Part shown: positions 23,676-34,005 of the stretch, in pieces
How the letters are laid out: each line of letters begins with the position of its first letter
How positions within the stretch are numbered: position 1 is the stretch's first letter
Assembly (NCBI RefSeq): GCF_000272105.2
Contig: NZ_AJZD02000085.1
Coordinates: forward strand, 1 to 53,543
Source of the DNA: Vibrio splendidus 12E03
Lineage (GTDB): Bacteria > Pseudomonadota > Gammaproteobacteria > Enterobacterales > Vibrionaceae
Direction of reading: 5' to 3'
DNA length: 53,543 bases
The notes under the pieces: model-generated
Told to the model about the DNA's origin: nothing
The model's input: only the letters and a program-made list of their open reading frames with translations
The model's database searches: none
Position numbers and translations under genes: made by a program

Positions 23676-23948
23676 ATATTCAAACTCACGTTTCACACAG
23701 CAAATGAGAGTGGCTACTGTAATCCCGATTACGATGAGCTCTTACAGCAAGCGAGCAAAACGGAAGATCAGTCTAAACGCTTTACTTTATATCAGCATGC
23801 TGAGTCGTTACTCAACGATTCTGCAGCAGTTATGCCTCTGTATCATTACAATCACACACGATTAGTGCGAAATACACTAAAAGGCTTCCCAAACAATAAT
23901 CCGAAAGGAAATATCTACGCGAAGGATCTATACTTTTTAAAACAGTAA
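23676..23948 (+). pseudogene. 3' remnant of an oligopeptide-binding protein gene (oppA-like)
   Basis: An open frame without a start codon encodes about 90 residues: TFHTANESGYCNPDYDELL, YQHAESLLNDSAAVMPLYHY, RLVRNTLKGFPNNNPKGNIY, AKDLYFLKQ and a TAA. These match the C-terminal end of OppA (family pattern AE...AxxPxYxYxxxRLVxPxVxGYxxxxPxxNIYxKxLYxxKH). About 450 residues upstream are missing, so this is the tail of a deleted gene. A good terminator follows at 24086. Confidence 0.8.
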
Positions 23949-24085
23949 AAGTGAGCTGATAAGAAAACAATAACCACTACCACTTTAGTGGTAACTGAGA
24001 TACAGTCACTTTAACTAAACCAAATCAACAGCGGTTAGTTGGCTAACACAAAAAAGGTACCGACATGAGTACCACACGGCTTAGA

Positions 24086-24117
24086 AACACCTAGCATTGC
24101 GCTAGGTGTTTTTTTTT
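24086..24117 (+). terminator. rho-independent terminator downstream of the oppA remnant
   Basis: AACACCTAGC-ATTGC-GCTAGGTGTT is a 10-bp stem followed by nine T residues. It lies 138 bp after the oppA remnant stop and was probably that gene's terminator. The interval 23979-23992 also contains the perfect palindrome ACCACTTTAGTGGT. No other gene is seen in 23949-24356. Confidence 0.85.
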
Positions 24118-24356
24118 GCAATCGACCTATCTAGTGACTTAATCAGTATTTCTATTCTCTTGCTTGATATCACTTCATCCATGTTTGCCATTCGCCTGAT
24201 ACGCCTTTAAGCACCAATATTCATCAACTGATCATCTGTTTGAAAAAAATAGTCTTAACCGTGAGATTATCCGCTTTAACTTATGTCATCTTAAGTATAT
24301 TGTTACTAGCAAGTAACAAGCATGTTATGCAGCAAAATAATAATGAAGGAAGATAG

Positions 24357-24860
24357 ATGAGCAGTAGCAATAGCCGACAAGATGGTAAACGAGACGTTAC
24401 TCTGCGTTTTTTAGCTGAACCCGGGGATGTGAACTTTGGTGGTAAAGTTCATGGTGGTGCAGCAATGAAGTGGATCGATTTAGCAGCCTACGCTTGTTCT
24501 GCAGGGTGGAGCGGTAAATACTGTATAACAGCCTATGCAGGCGGAATTCGATTCGTTGCCCCAATTCATGTAGGCAACCTTGTGGAGGTAAGTGCAAAGG
24601 TCATCTACACAGGTTCATCTTCAATGCATATCGCTATCGACGTGCAAGCAAGCGACCCTAAAGAGCTCAATAACCGCCTAACAACTCACTGTATCGTTAT
24701 TATGGTCGCTGTTGATGAGAATGGTAACCCGACTAAAGTACCAGAGTGGATACCAGAGACGCCAGAAGACATCGAATTACGAGATTCGGCTATTCGCCTA
24801 ATGAACATGCGAAAACAGATTGGTGAAGAGATGGAAGCTCACGTGAAGTACCTGAAATAA
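24357..24860 (+). CDS. hotdog-fold acyl-CoA thioesterase
   Basis: This 167-residue single hotdog domain is of the YciA/acyl-CoA hydrolase type. The N-terminal signature DVNFGGKVHGGAAMKWIDLA covers about residues 24-43 and carries the conserved Asn/Gly-rich turn and long helix with the catalytic acid. GGIRFVAPIHVGNLVEVSAK and a further strand complete the fold. The enzyme hydrolyses acyl-CoA thioesters in the cytoplasm; chain-length preference is not evident. GAAGGAAG precedes the ATG. It is a stand-alone gene with a hairpin 37 bp after the stop. Confidence 0.82.
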   Translation: MSSSNSRQDGKRDVTLRFLAEPGDVNFGGKVHGGAAMKWIDLAAYACSAGWSGKYCITAYAGGIRFVAPIHVGNLVEVSAKVIYTGSSSMHIAIDVQASDPKELNNRLTTHCIVIMVAVDENGNPTKVPEWIPETPEDIELRDSAIRLMNMRKQIGEEMEAHVKYLK

Positions 24861-24897
24861 GGTCCACCAGCAGCCCTCCCCCTACAAAACCTTATTA

Positions 24898-24923
24898 CAA
24901 TGCCAAGCGCCTGCTTGGCATTG
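24898..24923. terminator. hairpin after the thioesterase gene
   Basis: CAATGCCAAGC-GCCT-GCTTGGCATTG is a perfect 11-bp stem with a 4-nt loop. No T-run follows, so it may be a rho-independent terminator of low efficiency or an mRNA 3' end stabiliser. Confidence 0.6.
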
Positions 24924-25097
24924 ATCTATTTGATACCTTCGTGCTCTACACCGCCAAACCCGCTGCACGCCCAATACAGACGACAAGAGCGTGATACCCA
25001 GCCAAAGGTTGAAATGAATCGGCACTTGTTCACTGATTTATTTTGACTGTAATAAAGTCGTCATTTTGCTCTGATTAAATACCGCCAATCATAATAG

Positions 25098-25370
25098 ATG
25101 CATTTGAATTTCTTGGAGCCACTCTTGAGCGTCATACGCCCCACTCTTAGCGAGTCTACACTGAACAATTTAAAGGCTGTTGAGTACCAATGGGTTAGAA
25201 CTTTGTACGTCGAAGGCTACGACAGCAATGAAATCAACCACTATATCCAAACGTGTTTCGGTGGAGATCCGACATTTGCCGATCTATTTCGTCGCGTGGC
25301 ACTCGATCAAGAAAGTATCTATGTGTTATTGCAACACTTAGGCTGTGCTCCCTCGAGCAAAGAGTTCTGA
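25098..25370 (+). CDS. small hypothetical protein
   Basis: This 90-residue protein (MHLNFLEPLLSVIRPTLSES...) is soluble, helical and slightly acidic. It has no signal peptide or recognised motif; TLYVEGYDSNEINHYIQTCF suggests a compact helical domain. No strong Shine-Dalgarno is visible before the ATG, although TTGGAG occurs inside the frame and a start at the TTG of LEPLLS or LSVIRP is possible. I do not recognise the family. The codon usage and lack of overlap with other genes make it plausible. Confidence 0.5.
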   Translation: MHLNFLEPLLSVIRPTLSESTLNNLKAVEYQWVRTLYVEGYDSNEINHYIQTCFGGDPTFADLFRRVALDQESIYVLLQHLGCAPSSKEF

Positions 25371-25886
25371 TTTCTAACTCCCGCCAAAAACCAGATATAT
25401 AAATAAAACCACTTTCATAACCCTCGCAAATACCACTTAAAGACTCTGTAACTGCCTCTCGCTTCCCTACACATTTTCAGTGCAATTTCAGGTTTTGTTG
25501 CATACAAATCATTGAAGTATCACGCATTGGAATATTAGCAACATATCAATAGTACAACGGCCACTTATACTGAGTGTCTGATTTGTGAGACTCGTTCATT
25601 TCTACAAGTAACCAAAATGAAGTGGTCGGTATTTAGGAGAGAAGTAACTCGAAACTTTGGGTTTTAAAGTAGATATGAGCGCGATAGTTGACGAGTAACG
25701 CTGAGACAAAAAACAAACAGTAGCAGGCATAAAAAAACCCAAGTAAATACCTGGGTTAGAGTTACAAAAACCACTAATCATTAATAGCGTAAGGAACCTG
25801 ATTAGTAGCCAGCTATGCGTAACCTGAGGGTTATTTTTATTACTGATCGGCGGCCAAACCAAATGATGTAATAAAAATGCCAATAT
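25371..25886. other. intergenic region right of the malG end
   Basis: No convincing gene. Two small inverted repeats with T-runs are present: AACCCA...TGGGTT at 25736-25757 (minus-strand T tract at 25731-25737) and TAACC-TGAG-GGTTA at about 25820-25833 followed by TTTTTATT. They may be terminators of short unannotated transcripts. Confidence 0.4.
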
Positions 25887-25908
25887 AGAGCGACCTAACG
25901 GTCGCTCT
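25887..25908. terminator. malEFG operon terminator (bidirectional type)
   Basis: AGAGCGACC-TAAC-GGTCGCTCT is a 9-bp stem 24 bp beyond the malG stop. It has a T-rich tail on the plus strand and therefore an A-rich lead-in on the minus strand. Confidence 0.7.
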
Positions 25909-25931
25909 TTTTCTTTCTTATAGAGTACAGC

Positions 25932-26822
25932 TTATCCTTTTACACCACCTGCCGTCAAACCGCCAACTAACCAACGTTGAGCAAGTAAGAACACGATAGT
26001 AATCGGAAGTGCTGATAGTACAGCCGCTGCCGCAAAGTCACCCCATAGGTAGTTCTGAGGATATAGGTACTGCTGCATACCTACTGCTAGTGTGTAAGAG
26101 TTCACATCTGTAAGTAGGATAGACGCTACTGGTACCTCACCCACCGTCGCGATGAAAGATAGGATAAACACAACCGCTAGGATTGGCACAGACAGCGGTA
26201 GTAGAACCAGTCTGAATGCTTGCCAAGGCGTTGCACCATCAAGGGCAGCTGCCTCTTCCAGAGAGTTATCAATCGTTTCAAAGTAACCTTTAATCGTCCA
26301 TACGTGCAATGCAATACCACCTAGGTAAGAGAAGATTAGACCACCGTGTGTGTTCAAGCCTAAGAACGGAATGTATTGACCAAGTTTGTCAAACAGCGCG
26401 TAGATTGCTACTAGAGCCAGTACTGCTGGGAACATTTGGAAAATCATCATCGCTTTCAGGATAGTTTCTTTACCTTTGAAGCGCATACGAGCAAATGCGT
26501 AAGCCGATGTCGTTGACAGTGCCACGATTAAAATCGATGTAACACCTGCCACTTTAATCGAGTTCCATAACCAAGTCAGTACTGGGAACGGAGGTGACGT
26601 TACCGATCCATCTGCGTTCGTCACTGACATACCTAATGCTAGCTTCCAGTGTTCCAATGATGGGTTATCTGGAATCAAACTACCGGTTGCGAAGTTACCT
26701 TCACGGAACGAGATCGCGATGATCATCAGTAGTGGGAAGATAATCATTGCCAAGAAGCACCACAACACTGCATGCGTTGCCCACACTCGGTATTTAAGGC
26801 CTTTACCTTGTACCATAGCCAT
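25932..26822 (-). CDS. malG: maltose/maltodextrin ABC transporter permease MalG
   Basis: This 296-residue inner-membrane permease has six predicted membrane segments and the EAA loop [25 protein letters not shown] at about residues 188-212, which contacts MalK. The length equals the enterobacterial protein. The C-terminus [12 protein letters not shown] is the typical MalG tail that reaches the periplasmic gate. AAGGAG lies 8 nt before the ATG. It is last in the malE-malF-malG operon, 11 bp after malF. With MalF it forms the channel for maltose and maltodextrins. Confidence 0.95.
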   Translation of the reverse strand: MAMVQGKGLKYRVWATHAVLWCFLAMIIFPLLMIIAISFREGNFATGSLIPDNPSLEHWKLALGMSVTNADGSVTSPPFPVLTWLWNSIKVAGVTSILIVALSTTSAYAFARMRFKGKETILKAMMIFQMFPAVLALVAIYALFDKLGQYIPFLGLNTHGGLIFSYLGGIALHVWTIKGYFETIDNSLEEAAALDGATPWQAFRLVLLPLSVPILAVVFILSFIATVGEVPVASILLTDVNSYTLAVGMQQYLYPQNYLWGDFAAAAVLSALPITIVFLLAQRWLVGGLTAGGVKG

Positions 26823-26833
26823 TGTCGTGCTCC

Positions 26834-28405
26834 TTAATCTTGAGACAGTTTAGTGAAACGAAGGTTTAGTAACGCTAGTGCACCAACCAATAGGAAGATA
26901 AGCGTTGCGATAGCACTTGCTAGACCGAAGTCTTGACCGCCGCCACCTTCGAATGCAATTCGGTACGTGTAGCTTACAAGCAAGTCTGTGTAACCCGCTG
27001 GCTCAGAAGTACCAATCATGTTCGGGCCACCGTTCGTCAATAGTTGAATCATTACGAAGTTGTTGAAGTTAAAGGCAAACGCTGCAATCAATAGCGGTGT
27101 AAGCGGTTTAATCATCAATGGGAACGTAATGCGCTTAAAGTTATCAAGGAAGTTCGCACCATCGATTGCTGACGCTTCGTATAAATCATCAGGAATCGCT
27201 TTAAGCAGACCCATACATAGAATCATCATGTAAGGGAAACCTAGCCATGTGTTAACCATCAACACCATGGTTTTCGCAAGAATCGGGTCTGAGAACCAGT
27301 TCGGGCTTAAGCCGAAGATATTCTCGAGCACCATGTTGATCTCACCAAAGCTTTGGTTGAATAGACCCTTAAAGATAAGAATCGAGATGAACGCGGGCAC
27401 AGCGTAAGGTAGAATCAGTAAAACACGATAAATAGAACGACCTTTCAACTCTTCCCATTGCACGATGTTAGCCAGTACAAGGCCGATAACTAGCGTGAAC
27501 GCTACGGTACATACTGAGAAGATAACCGTCCAAATAAAGATGCTGATAAACGGTTCTTTAATGCCGTCATCTTTCCATACACGCTCAAAGTTATGTGTAC
27601 CAATGCTAACCACGAAACCTGGAGAGATGGTGTTACCGATAAACTCACCGTTTGCATCAACAGGCTGGTAGAAACCCACATCCATATTCGGCTTGAGAAC
27701 TTCACCCGTTTCATTGTTGATTAACGTTTCGTCATCATCTTGAAGGGTGTAAAGCGGGGCAACAGAAGCAAACTTACGTAAGCCACTCATGCGGATGTCA
27801 CCACCGTCCGGTAGATTGAAATCAACACCACTGATCGCTGAACGGTTTTGGATGATCGCTTTGATCTTCTCTTTTTCACCTTGCGCAGACTCGATAACAG
27901 ATAGGTCCATCTCTGTTTCTGTCATATTGTCTAGAGAAAATACGTCAGTCGCTAACAGTTGATCGCCATCTTTTACAACGATCTGGTGACCGTCATCTGT
28001 CTTGTACAAAGTAAATGGGTAGCTCTCACCGCTTTGGAAAGAACGGTCTAAAAGAACGGTTTGAGTACGCTCTAGAGAAAGTTGGTTTTTCGCGCTGTAG
28101 TTAGTAAACGCAAGCCCTACGGTGTATGCCAATGGGAAAAGAATGAACAAGATCATTCCGGCAATACCTGGGTAAATATAACGGTGGGCGTAAGTTTTTT
28201 TACTACCAAAAATGTAAAGTGCCAAAGCCGTTAAGATCACTGTAAGCAGCGCAAAAGCGAGCTCACCGCGAGAATACATTAGAATTGTAGCGTAGCCGTT
28301 TATTAAGCCAACGCTACCAAGCAACCCCCATTTGATGAAGACGCTTTTACTGCCTGGAAGGCTTGATGGTGCTGGGATAGCATCTGTACCTTGAACTGAC
28401 TGCAT
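26834..28405 (-). CDS. malF: maltose/maltodextrin ABC transporter permease MalF
   Basis: This 523-residue protein starts with two to three membrane segments. A large periplasmic P2 loop (about residues 95-275) that contacts MalE follows, and then the core of five segments. The EAA loop [25 protein letters not shown] is at about residues 408-432. The length matches the family (about 514). AGGTTCC precedes the ATG. It follows malE after an 81-bp spacer that contains a hairpin and overlaps no other gene. Confidence 0.95.
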   Translation of the reverse strand: MQSVQGTDAIPAPSSLPGSKSVFIKWGLLGSVGLINGYATILMYSRGELAFALLTVILTALALYIFGSKKTYAHRYIYPGIAGMILFILFPLAYTVGLAFTNYSAKNQLSLERTQTVLLDRSFQSGESYPFTLYKTDDGHQIVVKDGDQLLATDVFSLDNMTETEMDLSVIESAQGEKEKIKAIIQNRSAISGVDFNLPDGGDIRMSGLRKFASVAPLYTLQDDDETLINNETGEVLKPNMDVGFYQPVDANGEFIGNTISPGFVVSIGTHNFERVWKDDGIKEPFISIFIWTVIFSVCTVAFTLVIGLVLANIVQWEELKGRSIYRVLLILPYAVPAFISILIFKGLFNQSFGEINMVLENIFGLSPNWFSDPILAKTMVLMVNTWLGFPYMMILCMGLLKAIPDDLYEASAIDGANFLDNFKRITFPLMIKPLTPLLIAAFAFNFNNFVMIQLLTNGGPNMIGTSEPAGYTDLLVSYTYRIAFEGGGGQDFGLASAIATLIFLLVGALALLNLRFTKLSQD

Positions 28406-28446
28406 AGAGGAACCTGCTAGCGATATAGATAAAAAATAGAAAAGTA

Positions 28447-28468
28447 AGGAGAGGTTACCCCCTCCTTA
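28447..28468 (-). terminator. malE-malF intercistronic hairpin
   Basis: AAGGAG...CTCCTT with a G/C-rich interior lies 19 nt after the malE stop. Such a hairpin protects the malE 3' end and partly stops transcription, so the binding protein is made in excess over the permeases, as known in E. coli. Confidence 0.5.
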
Positions 28469-28486
28469 AAAGGTAGTGCCTGGGTG

Positions 28487-29671
28487 TTACTTAACCATAC
28501 GACCTTCAGCAGCTTTTAGTGCTTGGTCTACTGATTGACGGCCGTCAACTACGTTGCCGATCGCTTCTTCCATGCTGTACCAGAATGTTGTGAACTGAGG
28601 GATGTTAGGCATGATTTCACCGTTCATCGCGTTGTCCATTGTTGCTGCAATACGAGTATCGCTGTCTAGTTGACGTTGGAAAGAGTTAAGAGCAACAGCA
28701 CCTAGTGGCTTGTCGTCGTTCAGGCTCTTCATACCTTCATCAGTTAATAGGTAGTTTTCCATAAACTCAACAGCTAGGTCGCGGTTTGGAGACGCAGTGC
28801 TGATACCACCCGCCCATACACCAACGAAAGGCTTAGACGCTTTACCGTTGAACTTAGGTAAAGTTGTTACGCCGTAATCTACGCCAGCTTTCTTGATGTT
28901 TTCCCAACCCCAAGGGCCGTTGATTGTCATTGCAACGTTACCCGCAACAAATTCAGACTCAGCAACTGAGTAATCCATGTCTGCAGAGATAACTTTGTCT
29001 TGTACCATCTTCTCGATGAAACCTAGAGACTTCTGAACACCATCAGTCGCTACGCCCGCATCTTTAATGTCGTAACCTTCTGCAGTCTGTTTGAATGCGT
29101 AACCGCCGTCAGCTGCAAGTAGAGGCCATGTGAAGTAAGCGCCGCCACGTAGAGGCCACATGATTGCTTTCTTGCCGTCTTTTTTAAGTTCAGCATCAAG
29201 TGCTGGGATTTCTTCCCAAGACTTAGGTGGGTTAGGAACAAGCGCTTTGTTATAAATTAGAGAAACTGACTCAACAGCAACAGGGTATGCGATTGTTTTA
29301 CCTTCGTATGAAACAGCGTCCCATGCGAAGTCTACGATACCTTCTTTAGTTTCTTTAGAAGGTTTGATATCAACAAGAAGTCCCGCTTCTGCATAGCCGC
29401 CAAAACGGTCATGTGCGTAGAAGATCATGTCTGGGCCATCGCCAGCTGCAGCTACTTGAGGGAATTTCTCTTCTAGCTTGTCAGGGAAAGCGACGGTTAC
29501 TTTAACACCAGTATCTTCTTCGAAGCGTTTACCTACTTCAGCCATGCCTTCATAAGCTTTGTCACCACCTACCCAGATTGTTAGTTGTCCTTCTTCGATA
29601 GCAGCATTTGCACCAAAAGAACCCAGAGCAACTATTGTACCTAGAGCTACAGCGCTTAGAGCGTTTTTCAT
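28487..29671 (-). CDS. malE: periplasmic maltose-binding protein MalE
   Basis: This 394-residue substrate-binding protein has a signal peptide ([23 protein letters not shown]). The mature start [19 protein letters not shown] and the motifs [27 protein letters not shown] and the C-terminal [18 protein letters not shown] are diagnostic of MalE. AAGGATAT precedes the ATG at 29671; the longer in-frame start at 29707 would extend the signal peptide without support. It delivers maltose and maltodextrins to MalFGK2. It is the first gene of the operon, divergent from malK, with CRP-like and MalT-like sites upstream. Confidence 0.96.
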   Translation of the reverse strand: MKNALSAVALGTIVALGSFGANAAIEEGQLTIWVGGDKAYEGMAEVGKRFEEDTGVKVTVAFPDKLEEKFPQVAAAGDGPDMIFYAHDRFGGYAEAGLLVDIKPSKETKEGIVDFAWDAVSYEGKTIAYPVAVESVSLIYNKALVPNPPKSWEEIPALDAELKKDGKKAIMWPLRGGAYFTWPLLAADGGYAFKQTAEGYDIKDAGVATDGVQKSLGFIEKMVQDKVISADMDYSVAESEFVAGNVAMTINGPWGWENIKKAGVDYGVTTLPKFNGKASKPFVGVWAGGISTASPNRDLAVEFMENYLLTDEGMKSLNDDKPLGAVALNSFQRQLDSDTRIAATMDNAMNGEIMPNIPQFTTFWYSMEEAIGNVVDGRQSVDQALKAAEGRMVK

Positions 29672-29858
29672 GTGAATATCCTTTTTATATTTATACGTAG
29701 GGCACATCTACCAAGACGAGCCAGTTTTCGGAGGTTATGATCTGAGAAAACAGACCTTAGCTCATCATCCTAGCCACTACGCCCTAGCTATTATGGCTTA
29801 AATTCGTGATCGCCATCCGGTCAGATTAGAGACTGAAATCACAAAACGCATAGTCATC

Positions 29859-29872
29859 GTGATCAACATCAC
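29859..29872. promoter_or_regulatory. CRP-like site in the malE promoter
   Basis: GTGATCAACATCAC is a perfect GTGA-N6-TCAC dyad about 190 bp upstream of malE, consistent with catabolite activation of mal genes. It is a sequence match only. Confidence 0.5.
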
Positions 29873-29930
29873 CGTTACATGGTGGATTTATTTGAACTGG
29901 ATCGCCAATTATTAATAACCCCATTTATCT

Positions 29931-29952
29931 ACTCCTCCCCTCCTACTCCCCC
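29931..29952 (-). promoter_or_regulatory. MalT-box-like pair for malEFG
   Basis: On the minus strand GGGGAGGAGT (29931-29940) and GGGGGAGTAGG (29942-29952) resemble the MalT box GGGGAKGAGG in tandem. They are placed upstream of the CRP-like site as in activated mal promoters. A further GGAGGATG lies at about 29970. Confidence 0.45.
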
Positions 29953-30136
29953 TAGTTAATTTTCCATTAGGAGGATGTACCCTTACGCCATTTCACCGAA
30001 ACTGCATTCATCCAAGAGTGGATAGTAAGAACCCTTTACCGGCAAGTGTTATGCGTTGACGCATTATTCATTTAGTTGGCTTCACTGCCCGCTGGTGTCT
30101 TATATTAGCATCGAGCTAAATCTGTGATTGAATCAC

Positions 30137-30168
30137 GGGGGAGGTTTAGCTGGATGTGGGGGAAATGG
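30137..30168 (+). promoter_or_regulatory. MalT-box-like pair on the malK side
   Basis: GGGGGAGG (30137-30144) and GTGGGGGAAATGG (30156-30168) resemble MalT boxes on the plus strand. They are followed by a terminator-like hairpin before malK. Confidence 0.4.
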
Positions 30169-30187
30169 GCATCAGTTTGGCTATGAC

Positions 30188-30230
30188 GGGTGGGCTTGGT
30201 TAAAGAAGCCAAGTCTCACCCACTTTTTTT
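30188..30230 (+). terminator. terminator-like hairpin in the malK upstream region
   Basis: GGGTG-GG-CTTGG pairs with CCAAG-TCT-CACCC around a 9-nt loop, followed by seven T residues. It would stop transcripts entering from the left, about 110 bp before malK, and may be an attenuator or an insulator. Confidence 0.6.
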
Positions 30231-30262
30231 CTTACTCACTCAATACTTACCAATTCCTACAG

Positions 30263-30291
30263 TTACTGCTTACCCAAAAATTTCTTATAAT
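30263..30291 (+). promoter_or_regulatory. sigma-70 promoter for malK
   Basis: TTACTG, 17 nt, then TATAAT: a perfect -10 with a weak -35, placed between the hairpin and malK. The expected start is about 40 bp before the gene. Confidence 0.5.
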
Positions 30292-30336
30292 GATAAGCAG
30301 TAAAACTTAAAATTTGATCGATCGAGGACAAGCTAG

Positions 30337-31449
30337 ATGGCGAGTGTCACGTTAAAAAACGTTTATAAATCATATGGTGATGTACAGATTTCTAAGGACG
30401 TAACCTTAGACATCAACGAAGGTGAATTCGTAGTATTCGTTGGACCATCAGGTTGTGGCAAATCGACGCTATTACGTTGTATCGCAGGTCTAGAAGACAT
30501 TACGTCTGGTGATTTGTACATTGGCGACAAGCGCATGAATGACGTTGAACCGTCAAAGCGTGGCGTAGGTATGGTATTCCAATCATACGCGCTTTACCCT
30601 CACCTTAACCTATACGACAACATGTCTTTCGGTCTTAAGCTAGCAAACGCAAATAAAGCTGAAATCGACAAGCGTGTTGAACATGCTGCAGAAATTCTTC
30701 AGCTTGGTCACCTTCTTGAGCGTCAACCTAAAGCACTTTCTGGTGGTCAACGTCAACGTGTTGCGATTGGTCGTACTCTGGTTTCTCAACCAAACGTATT
30801 CCTACTTGATGAGCCTCTATCAAACCTAGATGCTGCACTACGTGTTCAAATGCGTTCGCAAATCACCAAGCTACAGCGTCAACTGGGTTGTACCATGATC
30901 TACGTTACCCACGACCAAGTGGAAGCGATGACAATGGCGGATAAAATCGTTGTTCTGGATGGTGGTTATGTATCTCAAGTCGGTAAGCCGCTTGACCTTT
31001 ACCACTACCCTCAAAACCGTTTCGTTGCTGGCTTTATTGGCTCACCGAAGATGAACTTCATGTCGGTACACATTGAACAAGCTGAAGCAGAACGCGTACA
31101 AGTTCAACTTTCTAACGGCATGACTTTCTGGATCCCAGTTGATGGTACGACTGTTAATGCTGGTGACCGTATGTCTCTGGGTATTCGCCCTGAACACTTG
31201 ATGTCTGCTGAATCAGGTGACGCGACGATTGAAGCTGACGTGATGATGGTAGAGAAACTAGGTAACGAAACTCAGGTTTACCTAAACCTTGAAAGTGCCG
31301 ATGCTGATGTTATCTATCGCCAGCCAGACACGTTAAAAATCGAATCAGGTGATAAGTTGGCGATTGGTATTCCAGCGCACCGTTGTCACCTGTTCCACAG
31401 CGATGGCCGCGCATGTCGTCGTTTGTACAAAGAATACGGCACAGACTAA
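30337..31449 (+). CDS. malK: maltose/maltodextrin ABC transporter ATPase MalK
   Basis: This 370-residue ATPase has Walker [10 protein letters not shown] (about residue 36), Q-loop [10 protein letters not shown], signature [16 protein letters not shown], Walker [13 protein letters not shown] and H-loop [16 protein letters not shown]-terminal OB-type regulatory domain (about residues 240-370) is present, with the family motif GIRPEHL. It energises MalFG. In E. coli the C-terminal domain also binds MalT and enzyme IIAGlc. It lies alone and divergent from malEFG, a common Vibrio arrangement. CGAGGACAAG precedes the ATG. Confidence 0.96.
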   Translation: MASVTLKNVYKSYGDVQISKDVTLDINEGEFVVFVGPSGCGKSTLLRCIAGLEDITSGDLYIGDKRMNDVEPSKRGVGMVFQSYALYPHLNLYDNMSFGLKLANANKAEIDKRVEHAAEILQLGHLLERQPKALSGGQRQRVAIGRTLVSQPNVFLLDEPLSNLDAALRVQMRSQITKLQRQLGCTMIYVTHDQVEAMTMADKIVVLDGGYVSQVGKPLDLYHYPQNRFVAGFIGSPKMNFMSVHIEQAEAERVQVQLSNGMTFWIPVDGTTVNAGDRMSLGIRPEHLMSAESGDATIEADVMMVEKLGNETQVYLNLESADADVIYRQPDTLKIESGDKLAIGIPAHRCHLFHSDGRACRRLYKEYGTD

Positions 31450-31477
31450 TCGCTTAGGATATAACTGCCCATATCGA

Positions 31478-31508
31478 ATCCCTCTTACTCAGTAAGGGGG
31501 ATTTTTTT
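31478..31508 (+). terminator. malK terminator
   Basis: ATCCCTCTTAC / GTAAGGGGGAT form a hairpin with a short loop followed by seven T residues, 29 bp after the malK stop. Confidence 0.85.
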
Positions 31509-31578
31509 ATGTGTTGGAAACAATTTTACTTACATTGAATCGTTCGTGAATCAGCCATTTTTCTTGAGCTAGCGGCAA

Positions 31579-31605
31579 TAAAAAAGGTCTAGCAACTGCT
31601 AGACC
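31579..31605 (-). terminator. terminator of the small gene at 31680
   Basis: GGTCTAGCA-AC-TGCTAGACC is a 9-bp perfect stem. On the minus strand it is followed by a T-run (TTTTTTATT). Confidence 0.8.
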
Positions 31606-31679
31606 CTTATCTGTTAGTTAGGCTATAAACCCAACCGCTAATATCACTTCTTTCAGACATGAAACCTGTCTAAATCGAC

Positions 31680-31880
31680 TTAGTGAATTGGCGTATCATT
31701 CTGTTTGTTGAACTGGCCAAAATGCTTCTCTAACACTTCAGGTGTCAGTTTGCCTTCCGCTTCTAGTCGCTTGAACTCAGCAACAATTGCTTTTTGCTCT
31801 TCAAGAGATGGCAGTTTCACCTCAGGCTCATCGCCCATCTCTTGAGTCATCTGCTCTAGTTCTTTTTCAAAATCGCTCAT
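31680..31880 (-). CDS. small conserved-looking acidic protein
   Basis: This 66-residue protein (MSDFEKELEQMTQEMGDEPE...) is highly charged and helical, with no signal peptide or membrane segment. The C-terminal half (EEQKAIVAEFKRLEAEGKLT then PEVLEKHFG) looks like a small helical bundle. AGGTAAG precedes the ATG and its own terminator follows, so it is a convincing single-gene unit. I do not recognise a named family; it resembles short uncharacterised gammaproteobacterial proteins. Confidence 0.7.
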   Translation of the reverse strand: MSDFEKELEQMTQEMGDEPEVKLPSLEEQKAIVAEFKRLEAEGKLTPEVLEKHFGQFNKQNDTPIH

Positions 31881-32008
31881 GATACTTACCTAAATATTAA
31901 ACCTAACCAGATTTTACTCATTTACGCCCTATGATGCTAGGGCGATTGAGTGCAAAGCCCGAAACCAGATCAAGCGAACGTCAGTTAGAAGAAAACAAGC
32001 CCGTAAAT

Positions 32009-32046
32009 AAAAAGAGCTGAATTCACGATTAAATGAATCCAGCTCT
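32009..32046 (-). terminator. terminator of the chemoreceptor gene at 32089
   Basis: AAGAGCTGAATTCA / TGAATCCAGCTCTT is a 14-bp stem with one mismatch and a 7-nt loop. It lies 43 bp beyond the stop, with a T-rich minus-strand tail. Confidence 0.8.
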
Positions 32047-32088
32047 TAGTTTATGTATCTTTCTAAGCCATGCTACAGCTTAAAGGGA

Positions 32089-34005
32089 TTAAAGCTTAAA
32101 CGAACCAACCATCTTATCTAGACGAGAAGAAAGGTCTCGAAGCTCTTGGCTCGCCTCAGCAAGTTGCTCAGCCGTGCCCGTTGTCACTTCGTTGATTGCG
32201 TTGATCTCTTCAATGTTCTGGTTGATTGTATGAACTACTGTTGATTGCTCTTCCGTTGCCGTTGCCACTTGAGTGTTACGGTCTGTGATATCAACGATAC
32301 GGTCTGAAATGCCACTCAGCACGTCTACCGCTTCATCCGACGCCGATACACCTTCAAGGGTTATCACTTTACCCGCACTCATTGCGGTTACTGCATCTTT
32401 CGCATCGCTTTGCAGTTGGTTGATCATCTTCTGAATCTCTTCCGTTGAGTCTGCAGTACGACTTGCTAGGTTACGAACCTCATCAGCTACAACCGCAAAA
32501 CCACGACCTTGCTCACCGGCGCGGGCTGCTTCAATCGCTGCGTTCAATGCGAGTAAGTTAGTTTGCTCTGAAATATCACGAATAACACCCAGAATAGAAC
32601 CAATGTCTTGAGTTGTAGAAGCAAGTTGCTCTACTACCTGACCCGTGCTTTCGATATCTTGAGCCAAACGGCTGATCGCGTCTTTTGCTTTGTTCACCAC
32701 AGAGCGGCCTACTTCCGTATTGCCTGACGCTTGAGTTGCCGTTTCTGCTGCTGTTGCCGCGTTCGATGCAATCTCACTGATGGTCATACCCATTTGGTTA
32801 ATAGCAGCTACGACTTGAAGGGTTTGATCACGCTGTTCTTGGCTATTGTCGTGGGTGATGTGGGCTTTATTAGAAACACTCTCTGCAGCCACTTGAAGCG
32901 CTTGGCTTGTCGAACACACCTCTTTCATCGACTCGTGAATCTTTTCAATGAATCCGTTGAAACCTTTTGAAAGCTGTGCAATTTCATCGTTGCCTTTCAC
33001 TTCGATACGCTGTGCAAGGTCACCGTCGCCTTCACCTAAGTCGCCGAAACGCTTAGCCAAAAGCTTGATCGGTTGAGTAATGCTGTTCGCCAGAACTACG
33101 CCCATTAGGATAAACACTAATGCCACAATCGCAGTCATGATCAGCATCTTTTGCGCTGTCGCATCTAGCTCTGAAAACACTTCATCAGTCGGAACGACAC
33201 CAATAACAAACCAGTCCATTGAAGACACATACAAGCTCGCCACGAACAGCTCTTTGCCTTGGCTTTCAGTGGTAATCAGGTTAAAGCCCGACTTGTTCAG
33301 TAGTTGGCTTGCTTGAGGACCGTAAAGTTGTTGAAGTGAAGAGTCACTGCGAGAACGCTCGCGATGAATTTGAACATCACCTTGGCTATCGGTTAAGAAG
33401 ACAAAACCGGTATTTTCAATCTTGAAACCGTTCAGCAGATTAACCATGTCATCCATCGACTTTGATAGACCAGACATCGCCAAACCAGAAGGCTGCTGAT
33501 AGTTAGCAAACATCTTCACTTCGCCATTGGCTTCTTGGAACATACTCACCATGGTCGGCTGTCCAGATTGCGTAAAGCCAAAGAACCAACCATCTTGCTG
33601 TTGGTTTAACTGACGTAGGAAACCATTTTGGTTCCAGTAATACGCCGTTTGACGGTTCGCCACTGAGGCATCATTCAACTGATACTGGTTACGAACATTG
33701 TTCAGTTGTTTCACCAGCTTGTTTTCTAATGCCGGATCGCGATCGGTCGATTCGATAGCATCAGAAATAAATTCATTTGAAGCAATTTGCTCCGCCGCTA
33801 GCAATAGCTGAGAGACTTCTCGGTCAATTTCACCATTGATTCGCTCTAGCATTCCTGGAAGTTCAATATCGATCAATCGATGACTTAATACATCTCTTGC
33901 TTGTTGTTGTGCCATTGCGCCGACAATCACTGTCGATGCAAGAACCGCAAAAGTAATTCCAAGTACAACTTTTTGCTTGATACTCAGAGAGTTAGTTTTA
34001 AACAT
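32089..34005 (-). CDS. methyl-accepting chemotaxis protein (Cache-type sensor)
   Basis: This 638-residue transmembrane chemoreceptor has a first membrane segment at about residues 10-30 and a periplasmic sensor at about 31-275. The Cache-like features [20 protein letters not shown] and [19 protein letters not shown] lie in that sensor. The second membrane segment is at about 283-305, followed by HAMP at about 306-360. The cytoplasmic hairpin carries the signalling tip [20 protein letters not shown] and [15 protein letters not shown]. It ends DKMVGSFKL, a common Vibrio receptor tail, with no CheR/CheB pentapeptide. The periplasmic sensor probably binds a small metabolite. It stands alone with its own terminator. 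Confidence 0.93.
   Translation of the reverse strand: MFKTNSLSIKQKVVLGITFAVLASTVIVGAMAQQQARDVLSHRLIDIELPGMLERINGEIDREVSQLLLAAEQIASNEFISDAIESTDRDPALENKLVKQLNNVRNQYQLNDASVANRQTAYYWNQNGFLRQLNQQQDGWFFGFTQSGQPTMVSMFQEANGEVKMFANYQQPSGLAMSGLSKSMDDMVNLLNGFKIENTGFVFLTDSQGDVQIHRERSRSDSSLQQLYGPQASQLLNKSGFNLITTESQGKELFVASLYVSSMDWFVIGVVPTDEVFSELDATAQKMLIMTAIVALVFILMGVVLANSITQPIKLLAKRFGDLGEGDGDLAQRIEVKGNDEIAQLSKGFNGFIEKIHESMKEVCSTSQALQVAAESVSNKAHITHDNSQEQRDQTLQVVAAINQMGMTISEIASNAATAAETATQASGNTEVGRSVVNKAKDAISRLAQDIESTGQVVEQLASTTQDIGSILGVIRDISEQTNLLALNAAIEAARAGEQGRGFAVVADEVRNLASRTADSTEEIQKMINQLQSDAKDAVTAMSAGKVITLEGVSASDEAVDVLSGISDRIVDITDRNTQVATATEEQSTVVHTINQNIEEINAINEVTTGTAEQLAEASQELRDLSSRLDKMVGSFKL

Noticed and set aside
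25602..25883. 93-codon minus-strand frame next to the mal terminator
   Set aside because: It begins with a TTG lacking a ribosome binding site, its composition is unlike a protein, and it overlaps several terminator-like hairpins.
30124..30136. TGTGATTGAATCAC as a CRP site near malK
   Set aside because: The half-sites are separated by 5 instead of 6 nt, so it is a poor match; the site at 29859 has correct spacing.
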